Assembly: GCF_024346715.1 (NCBI RefSeq)
Contig: NZ_AP024852.1
Coordinates: 3,224,001 to 3,288,000, forward strand
Direction of reading: 5' to 3'
DNA from: Photobacterium swingsii
GTDB lineage: Bacteria; Pseudomonadota; Gammaproteobacteria; Enterobacterales; Vibrionaceae
DNA: 64,000 bases
The translations under genes and the position numbers were made by a program. Numbering within the stretch: position 1 is the stretch's first letter; each line of letters starts with the position of its first letter. Positions 8,857-20,794 of the stretch are shown here, in pieces. Under the pieces are notes generated by a model. It saw only the letters and a list, made by a program, of their open reading frames with translations. It did no database searches and was not told where the DNA came from.

Positions 8857-9748
8857 CACTATTCGTTTTCTGGTCGGAATTGACGGCGGTGGAACATCAT
8901 GCCGTGCCCGAATTTGCGATCTTAATGGCGCACTACTTGGCGAAGCGAAAACAGGCAGCGCGAATATTTTATTGGGTGCTGACGTGGCACTCAACTCAAT
9001 CAATGAGGCGATCGCGCTTGCCACTGCCCAAGCCAATTTAACTGCAGACAATTATTGTGAAATGTCTGTGGGTCTCGCACTCGCTGGCGCTGAACAGAAA
9101 AAAGCTTGGTATGCCTTTATGCGTCAACCTACCCCATACGGTGCGGTGACATTAAATACTGATGCTTACGGTGCATGTTTAGGTGCATGGGGCGGTAACG
9201 ATGGTGCCATTCTCATTGGTGGCACAGGATCATGCGGCATCTTCATTAACAAGGGTCAACAACACATCGTCGGTGGTCGTGAGTTCCCTATTTCAGACCA
9301 AGGTGGCGGTGCTGTCATGGGGCTTCGTCTGATTCAGCAAGTGCTATTGAGCGTTGATGGCATCATAGAGTCAACACCGCTGACAAAACATGTACTGCAG
9401 CACTTTAACCATGATATCGATGCCATTGTGGATTGGTCTAAAACCGCACGTCCATGCGACTACGGCCAATTCTCACCACAAATATTTGCGCTTGCTAACG
9501 AAGGAGACGGCTTAGCCATCGAACTATTGCAGCAGACAGCAAGAGATACTGAAATGTGGATGCAGGCATTAATCAAGCGGGGCGCTAACCAAATTTGCTT
9601 GATGGGAAGCATTGCCGAGCGTATTCAACCTTGGTTAACACCACCCATGCAGCAGCGCATTGCTCAACCTCAAGGTGATGCAATGGACGGTGCTATCGCC
9701 ATGGCTCGCGCTAATCACAACCTTTACGCATTGAGTGAGGAGGCATAA
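8849..9748 (+). CDS. gspK: Glucosamine kinase (GspK), BadF/BadG/BcrA ATPase family
   Basis: 299 residues. The ASKHA nucleotide-binding fold shows the phosphate-1 motif GIDGGGTSCRA (residues 9-19) and an adenosine/phosphate loop ILIGGTGSCGIF near 122. In V. cholerae the orthologue at this place (VC0614) is a specific ATP-dependent glucosamine kinase making GlcN-6-phosphate, which enters the GlcNAc/GlcN catabolic route. The ATG lies inside the 3' end of the GH9 gene (AAGGAGCG ribosome site), and the stop overlaps the start of the GH20 gene (TAATG). Operon membership and family both support the call. Confidence 0.9.
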   Translation: MHNTIRFLVGIDGGGTSCRARICDLNGALLGEAKTGSANILLGADVALNSINEAIALATAQANLTADNYCEMSVGLALAGAEQKKAWYAFMRQPTPYGAVTLNTDAYGACLGAWGGNDGAILIGGTGSCGIFINKGQQHIVGGREFPISDQGGGAVMGLRLIQQVLLSVDGIIESTPLTKHVLQHFNHDIDAIVDWSKTARPCDYGQFSPQIFALANEGDGLAIELLQQTARDTEMWMQALIKRGANQICLMGSIAERIQPWLTPPMQQRIAQPQGDAMDGAIAMARANHNLYALSEEA

Positions 9749-11685
9749 TGAGCTTTCGTCTGGATATGACAGTAATAGCCAAAAGCGAAACAGCGACTCG
9801 CTTTGCTCTTACGCTGCACAATCTCACCGATAAACCACTAGCGCACTGGGTACTACACTTTGCGAACAGTCGTAAGATCAATGGCGCATCATTCACTGAT
9901 GGGCAATTGGAGCAAAACGGTAGCTATTGTGTATTCACACCTAATAACGCACCAGTGTTAGCCTCTAACTCTAGTTTTTATACTGAATTTGAAATGAACA
10001 CAACGGCATTTTCATTTCATGATGACGGCATTAATGATGCGTTCTTAACCAGTAAAACGGCGCATGAAAAAGAGCAAAGACTATTGGATCCTATTCCAGT
10101 AGAAGTCACCACTGTCGATTTGGGCTCCTCTCCGATAGATCGCTACATCACGCCATTATGCCCAGCAAAAGACATTAATATCATTCCTGTACCCGCTCGG
10201 CTTACTGCGTTATCAGGCCAATTTAGCTTATCTGCTGCGACCATCATCGCCCAAGCCACCCCCCATGCTGAAGGGGCTATCCGCTGGTTACAATCGGAAT
10301 TAGAGCAACACTTTGCAATTCAATTACCTTTACAGCGCGATGGCCATATCCATTATCAACATAGCGAAAAAGTCGAACAAGATGGTTATCACTTACTGAT
10401 CGAAGAGGAGCATATTTGGCTACAAGCGAGTACAGCTGCCGGCTTTGTTCATGCGACAGCCAGCTTACTTCAGTTACTCCCTTTACACACTGAGCATCAG
10501 GCTTGTTATCGTGTACCTATGGTCGAAATCACCGACCATCCTCATCATAGCTATCGCGGCATGATGATAGATTGTGCGCGCCACTTTCACCCGCTACCAC
10601 GACTCAAGTCTTTTATTGATCAATTAGCACGCTACAAATTCAACGTGTTCCATTGGCATTTAACCGATGATGAGGGGTGGCGACTCGCGATCGATGCTTA
10701 CCCCGAGCTTACAGCGATTGGTGCATGGCGCGGTCCGAACGAAAAGCTAGAGCCGCAATATACAAACCTCACGCAGCGCTATGGTGGCTTCTACAGTAAA
10801 GAGGATGTCCGAGAATTAATTCAATACGCAAGTGATCGTGGGATCACCATCATTCCTGAAATTGATATTCCAGGTCATTGCCGCGCAGCGATTAAATCAT
10901 TACCGCACCTATTGCTAGACGTTAACGATCTATCACAATACAACAGCGCCCAAAATTATAGCGACAACATCTTATCTGCGGCTTTACCTGGCACGTATGA
11001 ATTCATTTCGACTGTTTTACAAGAAGTCGCTGAGTTATTCCCTGCCTCTTATGTCCATATAGGGGGCGATGAAGTACCTGCTGGCGCATGGGAAAAAAGT
11101 GAAGCATGCCAAGCATTCATGGCTGAGCATAACTACCATGACCCAATGGCATTACAAAGCCATCTATTACGATTTGCCAATGAAGTTTTACAGGCTAAAG
11201 GCAAGCGTATGATGGGCTGGGAAGAAGTGACCAAGGGCGGAAAAATTGATAACCGCACTGTCATTTATTCTTGGCTCAGTGAAGAAGCAGGACTGACATC
11301 AGCGCAACAAGGCTTCGATGTGATCATGCAACCCGCCCAATTCACTTACCTCGATCTGGTCCAAGGCTACTCTCCAGATGAAATGGGTGTCGACTGGGCT
11401 GGTAAATTACCTCTCGATAAAGTTTATAGCTATCAACCTCTTGCCGAACTTTCACCCCATGATCCTATTCACAAAAAAATCATGGGGATCCAAGGGGCAT
11501 TATGGTGTGAGCGGATCCATACCCAACAACGTTTTGACCACATGCTCTACCCCCGCTTATTAGCTTTGGCGGAGGTCTGCTGGAGTCAACCAAATTTACG
11601 ACACTGGGACGACTTTACAGCTCGTCTTAATGGTCAACATCAATATTTAGATAAGGTCGGTATCCAATACCGCCACTGTGTATAA
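9748..11685 (+). CDS. Beta-N-acetylhexosaminidase, GH20
   Basis: 645 residues, no signal peptide, so cytoplasmic. Domain order: N-terminal beta-sandwich sugar-binding domain (about 1-130), GH20b domain (about 145-270), and TIM-barrel catalytic domain from about 270. The catalytic Asp-Glu pair for substrate-assisted hydrolysis is in HIGGDEVPAGAWE; the substrate pocket shows HWHLTDDEGWRL. Corresponds to V. cholerae VC0613. It would hydrolyse (GlcNAc)n or aryl-GlcNAc from the non-reducing end inside the cell, in parallel to the phosphorylase encoded next. Confidence 0.92.
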   Translation: MSFRLDMTVIAKSETATRFALTLHNLTDKPLAHWVLHFANSRKINGASFTDGQLEQNGSYCVFTPNNAPVLASNSSFYTEFEMNTTAFSFHDDGINDAFLTSKTAHEKEQRLLDPIPVEVTTVDLGSSPIDRYITPLCPAKDINIIPVPARLTALSGQFSLSAATIIAQATPHAEGAIRWLQSELEQHFAIQLPLQRDGHIHYQHSEKVEQDGYHLLIEEEHIWLQASTAAGFVHATASLLQLLPLHTEHQACYRVPMVEITDHPHHSYRGMMIDCARHFHPLPRLKSFIDQLARYKFNVFHWHLTDDEGWRLAIDAYPELTAIGAWRGPNEKLEPQYTNLTQRYGGFYSKEDVRELIQYASDRGITIIPEIDIPGHCRAAIKSLPHLLLDVNDLSQYNSAQNYSDNILSAALPGTYEFISTVLQEVAELFPASYVHIGGDEVPAGAWEKSEACQAFMAEHNYHDPMALQSHLLRFANEVLQAKGKRMMGWEEVTKGGKIDNRTVIYSWLSEEAGLTSAQQGFDVIMQPAQFTYLDLVQGYSPDEMGVDWAGKLPLDKVYSYQPLAELSPHDPIHKKIMGIQGALWCERIHTQQRFDHMLYPRLLALAEVCWSQPNLRHWDDFTARLNGQHQYLDKVGIQYRHCV

Positions 11686-11717
11686 CACAGCATTGAACAG
11701 TAAAAGGATAGTTACAA

Positions 11718-14123
11718 ATGAAATACGGCTATTTTGATAACGACAACCGTGAATACGTCATTACCCGACCAGATGTTCCAGCACCTTGGACTAACTACCT
11801 CGGCACGGAAAAATTCTGTACTGTGATCTCTCACAATGCAGGCGGCTACTCGTTTTACAACTCACCCGAGTACAATCGCGTTACTAAATTCCGCCCAAAC
11901 GGTACCTTTGATCGCCCAGGGCATTATGTTTACCTGCGCGATGATGAAACTGGCGATTACTGGTCTATCTCGTGGCAACCTGTCGCAAAAAGCTTAGAAG
12001 AAGCCACATACGAAGTGCGTCATGGCTTATCTTACTCAACATTTAAGTGCGACTATAACGGTATCAAAGCACAAAAAACCTTGTTTGTACCTAAAGGTGA
12101 AGATGCAGAGATCTGGGATGTTGTACTTAAAAATGACAGCAATAAACCTCGTACCATCAGCGCATTCTCATTTGTTGAATTTTCATTTAGCCACATTGAA
12201 TCTGATAACCAAAACCATCAGATGAGCCTTTACTCTGCTGGCACCGCTTATCAACAAGGGGTGATTGAATACGATCTGTATTACAACACCAATGATTTCG
12301 AAGGCTTCTATTACCTTGCTTCAACCTTTGATCCTGACAGCTACGATGGTCAACGTGATAGCTTCCTTGGTCTGTATCGCGACGAGTCAAACCCGATAGC
12401 CGTTGAACAAGGCAAGTGTACGAATAGTGCGCAAACCTGTTACAACCACTGTGGCTCGCTACACAAGCAATTTGTAATTCAACCCGGTGAAGAAATACGT
12501 TTTATTTATATCCTAGGTTTGGGTAAAGGTAACGGTGCAAGACTACGTGAAAAATACCAAGATCATGCCAATGTTGATGCCGCTTTTGCTGATATCAAGG
12601 CGCACTGGGATGAGCGCTGTGCCAAATTCCAAGTAAAATCGCCTAACGAAGGGTTAGATACCATGTTGAATGCATGGACCCTTTATCAGGCAGAAACCTG
12701 TGTGGTTTGGTCTCGTTTTGCTTCATTTATCGAAGTGGGCGGGCGTACGGGCTTGGGTTACCGTGACACAGCTCAAGACGCCATGGCAGTCCCACATTCC
12801 AACCCTGAGATGACCAAAAAACGCCTCGTGGATCTACTCCGTGGCCAAGTAAAAGCAGGCTATGGTCTACACCTGTTTGATCCAGATTGGTTTGACCCAG
12901 AAAAAGCGGATGTTGCACCATCAAAATCACCGACAGTTGTGCCAACACCAAGTGATGAAGACAAGATCCACGGCATTGAAGATACCTGCTCTGATGATCA
13001 CCTGTGGCTAGTACCAACCATCTGTAAATACGTCATGGAAACAGGCGAAACCGAGTTCTTCGATCAAGTCATCCCTTATGCCGATGGTGGCGAAGCAACT
13101 GTATATGAGCACATGAAAGCGGCACTCGATTTCACCGCCGAGCATGTAGGTCGTACCGGTATCGCCAAAGGCCTGCGTGCAGATTGGAATGATTGCCTCA
13201 ACTTAGGCGGTGGCGAATCCTCCATGGTGGCTTTCCTCCACTATTGGGCGATCACTGAATTTATTGAGCTCGCCAAATTCCTGGGTAAAGATGACGATAT
13301 CGCACGCTATCAAGATATGGCAGGTGGTGTGAAGCATGCTTGCGAAACGCACTTATGGGATGAAAATGGTGGTTGGTACATCCGTGGTATCACTAAAAAT
13401 GGTGACAAAGTCGGCACTCACGAACAGACCGAAGGTAAAGTCCACCTTGAATCAAATACATGGGCGGTTGTTTCAGGTGCGGTAACACAAGAGCGTGGTG
13501 AAAAAGCCATGAATGCCGTCGATGAGTACCTTTACTCTGACTATGGATTACACCTCAATGCACCATCATTTGCTACCCCTAATGACGACATTGGTTTTGT
13601 GACTCGCGTATACCAAGGCGTTAAAGAGAATGGCGCTATCTTCTCACACCCTAACCCATGGGCATGGGTTGCCGAAGCAAAACTAGGTCGAGGCGATCAG
13701 GCGATGAAATTCTACGATGCCCTAAATCCCTACAATCAAAATGACATGATTGAAACGCGCGTGACAGAACCTTATTCATACGTGCAATTCATCATGGGTC
13801 GCGATCATCAAGATCATGGTCGTGCAAACCACCCTTGGCTAACCGGCACTTCTGGCTGGGCTTACATTGCAGCAACAAACTACATTCTCGGCGTACGTTT
13901 AAGCTTTGATGGTTTGATTGTAGATCCATGTATTCCAAAAGCCTGGCCTGGCTTTGAAGTCACTCGTCAATGGCGTGGAGCGACCTTCAATATTACCGTC
14001 GAAAATCCAGCTAACGTCAGTAAGGGCATAGCCTCTATAACCCTCAATGGCAACGCTATTGCAGGGGCAATTCCCGCACAAGCGGCAGGTTCAGTGAATA
14101 CTGTTACTGTCGTAATGGGTTAA
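11718..14123 (+). CDS. chbP: N,N'-diacetylchitobiose phosphorylase, GH94
   Basis: 801 residues, identical in length to the characterised Vibrio proteolyticus enzyme as I recall it. N-terminal beta-sandwich (about 1-270) and (alpha/alpha)6 catalytic domain. The general-acid Asp is at residue 492 in GLRADWNDCLN, the position known for the V. proteolyticus enzyme. It splits (GlcNAc)2 with phosphate into GlcNAc-1-phosphate and GlcNAc, conserving bond energy. The ribosome site AAAAGGATAG is weakish; spacing from the GH20 gene is 32 bases. The next gene, a phosphomutase, handles the GlcNAc-1-phosphate. Confidence 0.94.
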   Translation: MKYGYFDNDNREYVITRPDVPAPWTNYLGTEKFCTVISHNAGGYSFYNSPEYNRVTKFRPNGTFDRPGHYVYLRDDETGDYWSISWQPVAKSLEEATYEVRHGLSYSTFKCDYNGIKAQKTLFVPKGEDAEIWDVVLKNDSNKPRTISAFSFVEFSFSHIESDNQNHQMSLYSAGTAYQQGVIEYDLYYNTNDFEGFYYLASTFDPDSYDGQRDSFLGLYRDESNPIAVEQGKCTNSAQTCYNHCGSLHKQFVIQPGEEIRFIYILGLGKGNGARLREKYQDHANVDAAFADIKAHWDERCAKFQVKSPNEGLDTMLNAWTLYQAETCVVWSRFASFIEVGGRTGLGYRDTAQDAMAVPHSNPEMTKKRLVDLLRGQVKAGYGLHLFDPDWFDPEKADVAPSKSPTVVPTPSDEDKIHGIEDTCSDDHLWLVPTICKYVMETGETEFFDQVIPYADGGEATVYEHMKAALDFTAEHVGRTGIAKGLRADWNDCLNLGGGESSMVAFLHYWAITEFIELAKFLGKDDDIARYQDMAGGVKHACETHLWDENGGWYIRGITKNGDKVGTHEQTEGKVHLESNTWAVVSGAVTQERGEKAMNAVDEYLYSDYGLHLNAPSFATPNDDIGFVTRVYQGVKENGAIFSHPNPWAWVAEAKLGRGDQAMKFYDALNPYNQNDMIETRVTEPYSYVQFIMGRDHQDHGRANHPWLTGTSGWAYIAATNYILGVRLSFDGLIVDPCIPKAWPGFEVTRQWRGATFNITVENPANVSKGIASITLNGNAIAGAIPAQAAGSVNTVTVVMG

Positions 14124-14132
14124 TACTTTTTT

Positions 14133-14153
14133 AGGGGGAGGCTTTCTCCCCCT
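14133..14153 (+). other. Intercistronic stem-loop between chbP and the phosphomutase
   Basis: An 8-bp GC-rich stem (AGGGGGAG / CTCCCCCT, loop GCTTT) is followed by only a weak TATTTT run, so it may be a partial terminator that lowers expression of the last gene. Confidence 0.55.
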
Positions 14154-14185
14154 TATTTTGAGATCGAGAGAAATAGGAGTTCCAC

Positions 14186-15598
14186 ATGATCAAGTTTGGA
14201 ACAGGCGGCTGGCGCGCCCTGATAGGCGAAGAGTTCACAAAAGACAATGTTAGATTGGTGGCTCAAGCCCTCGCCAATATTATGATGGCGGAACAAGTTC
14301 ACAATAATGGCTTTGTTATCGGTTACGATCGCCGTTTTCTATCCGATAAAGCAGCCGCATGGTTTGCTGAAGTTTTAGCGGGTAATGGCATCAAAGTTAG
14401 CTTTATCAATAAATACGTACCAACCCCAATTGTCATGTTTAAATCAAAAGATATGGGGGCGACCTACTCTGCCTGTATAACAGCCTCGCATAATCCAGCA
14501 GACTACAACGGAATCAAAGTATTCATTGAAGGTGGTCGAGATGCCGATGAGATCATCACAGAAAAAATTGAACGGCAGGTAGCGCAAATTCTGCCACACA
14601 CTATCCAGTCTGTTGAGTTCGAGACGGCTCAACGCGATGGGTTAATCGACGTTATTAACCCAATGAACGATTTTGTTGATTCCATCATCAACTTTATTGA
14701 TATAGAGGCAATCAAAAAAGCGAACCTGCGGGTTGTTATTGACCCGATGTTTGGCGTTGCCAAGAATGCACTTCAAACCGTTTTAATATCTGGGCGCTGC
14801 GATGTCGATGTTATTAACGATGGTCAAAACCCCTCTTTTGGTGGACTAATGCCCTCCCCTAATGCCGCTACCTTATACCGCTTAAAGCACATCGTTGCCC
14901 ACGAGGGTTACGACATAGGTATAGGGACCGATGGCGATGCCGATAGACTTGGTATTATCGATGAAAAAGGAAACTTCATTCATCCTAATGAAGTGCTGCT
15001 ATTACTTTACTACTACCTGCTTGAATATAAGGGCTGGAAAGGCTCTGTTGTACGAAACATAGCAACAACTCATCTACTGGATAAAGTCGCTCATGCTCAC
15101 GGTGAACAGTGCTTTGAAGTCCCTGTTGGCTTTAAACATATCAGTTCCCAAATGGAAGCAGATGACTCATTACTAGGTGGTGAAAGCTCAGGTGGTTTGA
15201 CAATACGCGGCCATATCAAAGGGAAAGACGGCGTTTTTGCTTCAAGCCTGCTTGTTGAAATGATCAGTGTGACAGGGAAGAAGCTCTCTGAAATGCTTGA
15301 TGAGATCTACGATAAATATGGCTATGCCTACACTGCGGAAGGTGACTGTACATTTAAAGCATCGGAAAGAGAAAACCTTTACAACAAAATTTACATCGAC
15401 AAGCAGCTACCTGAATTTACAGATGAAATAGAGAAAGTCAGTTACGCTGATGGCGCCAAAGTGTATTTCAAACATGGTGGTTGGGCGCTAGCTCGTTTCT
15501 CTGGTACCGAACCACTATTGCGTATTTTTGTGGAAATGGAAAACAAAGAAAGAGCAGAAGCGGTACTTGAAAAAATGCGTAAGTTTTTGCTTGTGTAG
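14186..15598 (+). CDS. Alpha-D-phosphohexomutase, probably GlcNAc-1-P/GlcNAc-6-P mutase
   Basis: 470 residues with all four family signatures: phosphoserine loop TASHNPADYNG (Ser101), metal loop GTDGDADRLG near 249, sugar-specificity loop GGESSGG near 331, and phosphate loop RFSGTEPLLRI near the C-terminus. GESSGG in the specificity loop is compatible with glucose/mannose/GlcNAc phosphates. Its place after chbP (as VC0611 in V. cholerae) suggests it turns the phosphorolysis product GlcNAc-1-P into GlcNAc-6-P for NagA/NagB; that substrate is inference. Ribosome site TAGGAG. Confidence 0.85.
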   Translation: MIKFGTGGWRALIGEEFTKDNVRLVAQALANIMMAEQVHNNGFVIGYDRRFLSDKAAAWFAEVLAGNGIKVSFINKYVPTPIVMFKSKDMGATYSACITASHNPADYNGIKVFIEGGRDADEIITEKIERQVAQILPHTIQSVEFETAQRDGLIDVINPMNDFVDSIINFIDIEAIKKANLRVVIDPMFGVAKNALQTVLISGRCDVDVINDGQNPSFGGLMPSPNAATLYRLKHIVAHEGYDIGIGTDGDADRLGIIDEKGNFIHPNEVLLLLYYYLLEYKGWKGSVVRNIATTHLLDKVAHAHGEQCFEVPVGFKHISSQMEADDSLLGGESSGGLTIRGHIKGKDGVFASSLLVEMISVTGKKLSEMLDEIYDKYGYAYTAEGDCTFKASERENLYNKIYIDKQLPEFTDEIEKVSYADGAKVYFKHGGWALARFSGTEPLLRIFVEMENKERAEAVLEKMRKFLLV

Positions 15599-15732
15599 TT
15601 CCCCCTAATACGCGGTATAGACCAGTTATATCGCGCTATTAGAGTCTAGTAATAGACTACTGTTGAGTCCTTCGGTAACCACATTGTTGTGTTACTTTAT
15701 CGCTTCCTACTGGATTCAGGCGTTCGCGAACA

Positions 15733-15760
15733 GGGTGGTATTTTATGCCACCCTTTTTTT
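15733..15760 (+). terminator. Terminator of the chitin-disaccharide operon
   Basis: GGGTGG/CCACCC stem with loop TATTTTATG and a run of seven T. Bases 15599-15732 between the stop and this hairpin hold no gene. Confidence 0.9.
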
Positions 15761-15775
15761 CACCACTTCATGATC

Positions 15776-16081
15776 TTACTCTTCAGCCATACACCCAGCG
15801 ATTCGAAATCCATCCCACTCAAGGAATGCCTCATCACCTTTCGTAAACAATGACGTGTCCCCAGCCAGATCTTGATATTTAGCACCTGAGCCAGAAGCAC
15901 GCTGTTGCAGCGTCCTGACATCGTTTAAGTAATAAATAACAGCAGTTTCTATCGTCGGGTAGCGCACTGTAAAGAACTGCCCTTCTAAACAGTTATACTT
16001 AATCTCTACAGGAAGCGCCGACTGCTCAACAGAGCACCCAACGAATAAATAACTTATAGCAAGAAGAATCAACCTACGCAT
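15776..16081 (-). CDS. MliC/PliC-type lysozyme-inhibitor lipoprotein
   Basis: 101 residues. A lipoprotein signal peptide ends at FVGC (Cys16 would be lipidated). The mature part matches the MliC (YdhA-like, membrane-bound inhibitor of c-type lysozyme) pattern: YNC early, a strand with FTVRYP, the ASGSGAKYQD loop, then KGDEAFLEWDG and a C-terminal Cys that would pair with the first. It would guard peptidoglycan against host lysozyme at the outer membrane. Monocistronic, facing the chitin operon terminator. Confidence 0.82.
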   Translation of the reverse strand: MRRLILLAISYLFVGCSVEQSALPVEIKYNCLEGQFFTVRYPTIETAVIYYLNDVRTLQQRASGSGAKYQDLAGDTSLFTKGDEAFLEWDGFRIAGCMAEE

Positions 16082-16157
16082 TCATTGTCCCCTTCATCCG
16101 AAGTACAGCACATCATCAATACTGAGTGTAGGTAAGATCTTTATACCTCAATAACAA

Positions 16158-16194
16158 AAAGCCCCTGTAATGATGAGCGCATTACAGGGGCTTT
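16158..16194 (-). terminator. Terminator after the small membrane protein gene
   Basis: A 14-bp perfect stem (arms 16158-16171 and 16181-16194) with A run on one side and T run on the other; it can work for both strands. On the minus strand it directly follows the 39-residue gene. Confidence 0.85.
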
Positions 16195-16217
16195 CATAAT
16201 TTGAAGATTTATTACAA

Positions 16218-16337
16218 TTAAGCTTGGGCCTTTTTCTTCTTATATAAACCGTAGGCGACTACAGCAGGACCAACAACAAGCATTCCCATTCCGACGCACG
16301 CCAGAGCGGTCATCACTAACATTTCAAACTCAGACAT
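16218..16337 (-). CDS. Small single-pass membrane protein, 39 residues, function unknown
   Basis: ATG at 16337 (complement) with ribosome site GAGGT five bases upstream; stop at 16218-16220. The product begins MSEFEMLVMTALACVGMGM, runs through a 22-residue hydrophobic helix with Gly-rich faces and ends in a lysine cluster KKKKAQA, so the helix would sit N-out/C-in. A good terminator follows within 25 bases. Short acidic head, single helix and basic tail resemble small membrane regulators or complex subunits (for example the CydX size class), but I recognise no family. Confidence 0.7.
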   Translation of the reverse strand: MSEFEMLVMTALACVGMGMLVVGPAVVAYGLYKKKKAQA

Positions 16338-16682
16338 AATTACCTCGTTGACTTTACTTTCGTTGATTTATTTTCTTTTTTAAGCGTATTCATCGCCTTT
16401 ATTTAAACAATACGATAACAAAATAAACATCAAAAACAAATAGTTAACAATGAACAGGCAGATAAAGATCGTTAACAGACGGAGTCAGCTTATGAATAAA
16501 TAATGCGTCCTATTCATTACATCAATTGACTGCATGAATATCACGAAATAAGACAACATCTAATATATAAAGCGCACATAGGATGCGTAATCAATATAAA
16601 TTACAAAACTGATTTACAGCTCTAGTCCACTGACTTTGTTATAGCAATCAGCAGCATTTGCACTTTAAACAAACAATAAGGG
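16338..16682. other. AT-rich gap with no gene seen
   Basis: About 345 AT-rich bases between the small membrane protein gene and the tRNA-Asp relic terminator. It should hold the promoter of the small gene (minus strand). I saw no RNA gene or repeat. Confidence 0.5.
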
Positions 16683-16683
16683 G

Positions 16684-16714
16684 AAAAAAGCCCTGCTATT
16701 GCTAACAGGGCTTT
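16684..16714 (-). terminator. Terminator behind the decayed tRNA-Asp copy
   Basis: On the minus strand AAAGCCCTG / CAGGGCTTT stem followed by TTTTTT; it sits behind the relic just as the terminator at 16872-16897 sits behind the intact tRNA-Asp. Confidence 0.8.
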
Positions 16715-16722
16715 CGAAGAAA

Positions 16723-16839
16723 TAGCGAAACGGCCGGACTTTATATAGATAAACTGCCACACCGAAAATCAGCGCATCCCCGGCGTGACAGGCCGCCACC
16801 TTCAAGGTAAAGAGGCTAAGCAACTGAACGACCGCTTCC
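16723..16839 (-). pseudogene. Decayed second tRNA-Asp(GTC)
   Basis: Three blocks in the right order match the intact tRNA-Asp at 16906-16982: the acceptor/T-arm side at 16723-16740 (TAGCGAAACGGCCGGACT against TGGCGGAGCGGACGGGACT), an identical 18-base anticodon arm at 16778-16795 (CCCCGGCGTGACAGGCCG), and the D-arm/5' acceptor block at 16821-16839. About 37 and 25 foreign bases separate the blocks, so no cloverleaf can form. Most likely a duplicated tRNA-Asp plus terminator that has decayed. Confidence 0.75.
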
Positions 16840-16871
16840 GCACCATGATTCGCCAAAGTACAAACGTAAAA

Positions 16872-16897
16872 AAGCCCGAGTCTTTCGACTCGGGCTT
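16872..16897 (-). terminator. rRNA operon terminator
   Basis: An 11-bp perfect stem (AAGCCCGAGTC / GACTCGGGCTT) closed by a 4-base loop, with a T run on the minus strand, directly after tRNA-Asp. Confidence 0.92.
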
Positions 16898-16905
16898 AGT
16901 ATAAG

Positions 16906-16982
16906 TGGCGGAGCGGACGGGACTCGAACCCGCGACCCCCGGCGTGACAGGCCGGTATTCTAACCAACTGAACTACCGCTCC
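16906..16982 (-). tRNA. tRNA-Asp (anticodon GTC)
   Basis: 77 bases with encoded CCA; acceptor GGAGCGG/CCGCTCC, T loop TTCGAGT, anticodon loop CTGTCAC. It is the distal tRNA of the rRNA operon, after 5S. Confidence 0.97.
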
Positions 16983-17046
16983 ACACGGTGATAAACAGTC
17001 AACTGTCTATCCGATAAACGCCGTTCAACGCATTCATCTTAATTTG

Positions 17047-17166
17047 AAGCCTGGCGATGACCTACTCTCACATGGGGAGACCCCACACTACCATCGGCGC
17101 TATTACGTTTCACTACTGAGTTCGGCATGGGATCAGGTGGGTCCATAATGCTATGGTCGCCAAGCA
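17047..17166 (-). rRNA. rrf: 5S ribosomal RNA
   Basis: About 120 bases; terminal helix TGCTTGGCG with CGCCAGGCTT and the conserved CCGAACTCAG loop are visible. Ends set by analogy with E. coli. Confidence 0.96.
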
Positions 17167-17291
17167 AATTCGGGTTATTTACCGCCATCAGGCGATAAAT
17201 ACAATCTGGGAAAATCTAACTAGTGTTTACAATATCGTTCAAACACGTCATTCAAGTGCTCATGGAGTCCGTAAAACCCCTTGGGTGTTGT

Positions 17292-20183
<2,892 letters not shown>

Positions 20184-20422
20184 ATACAACCCCAAGGGGT
20201 CTGTATGTTCAAACAACCAAGGTTGTGTATCTGATAAGGATACAAATTGGTTTTTCGCCGGACTCGTTATTTTCATTTCCACTTTTTAAAAAAGTGAAGA
20301 CAAAAACCAAGACACTTGAATGTGTGTTGTTTTGAGAACTCGTATTTCTGATTCTAAATAAAGAAGCAAAAATACTATTGTAATTGAATCTAACGATTCA
20401 ATTTACTAGTCAGCTTTCCAGA

Positions 20423-20434
20423 TTGTTAAAGAAC
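20423..20434 (-). promoter_or_regulatory. Spacer boxA antitermination element
   Basis: On the minus strand GTTCTTTAACAA, matching the rrn boxA (TGCTCTTTAACA), located between tRNA-Ala and 23S as in other enterobacterial/vibrio rrn operons. Confidence 0.75.
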
Positions 20435-20493
20435 ATGTGTTAGTCCGAAGACATCCACTTTCTAAACACACTCAAACGAATGTTTTTAGAAAG

Positions 20494-20569
20494 TGGTGGA
20501 GCTATGCGGGATCGAACCGCAGATCTCCTGCGTGCAAGGCAGGCGCTCTCCCAGCTGAGCTATAGCCCC
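20494..20569 (-). tRNA. tRNA-Ala (anticodon TGC)
   Basis: 76 bases with CCA; anticodon loop CTTGCAC, acceptor GGGGCTA. Last of four tRNAs in the 16S-23S spacer. Confidence 0.97.
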
Positions 20570-20610
20570 ATAAAGTTTTACTTCTTAGGAGAAGTTCTCA
20601 AAAGAGAAGA

Positions 20611-20686
20611 TGGTGGGCGATACCGGGCTCGAACCAGTGACCCCCTCCTTGTAAGGGAGGTGCTCTCCCAACTGAGCTAATCGCCC
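20611..20686 (-). tRNA. tRNA-Val (anticodon TAC)
   Basis: 76 bases with CCA; acceptor GGGCGAT/ATCGCCC, anticodon loop CTTACAA. Third of the spacer tRNAs. Confidence 0.97.
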
Positions 20687-20717
20687 ACGATAGTTTGAAT
20701 TCCTTCGTGAGAAAGAA

Positions 20718-20793
20718 TGGTGGGTCGTGCAGGATTCGAACCTGCGACCAATTGATTAAAAGTCAACTGCTCTACCAACTGAGCTAACGACCC
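20718..20793 (-). tRNA. tRNA-Lys (anticodon TTT)
   Basis: 76 bases with CCA; acceptor GGGTCGT, anticodon loop CTTTTAA. Second of the spacer tRNAs. Confidence 0.97.
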
Positions 20794-20794
20794 G

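Noticed and set aside
16665..16856. 63-codon minus-strand frame
   Set aside because: It overlaps the tRNA-Asp relic and its terminator; no ribosome site or protein likeness.
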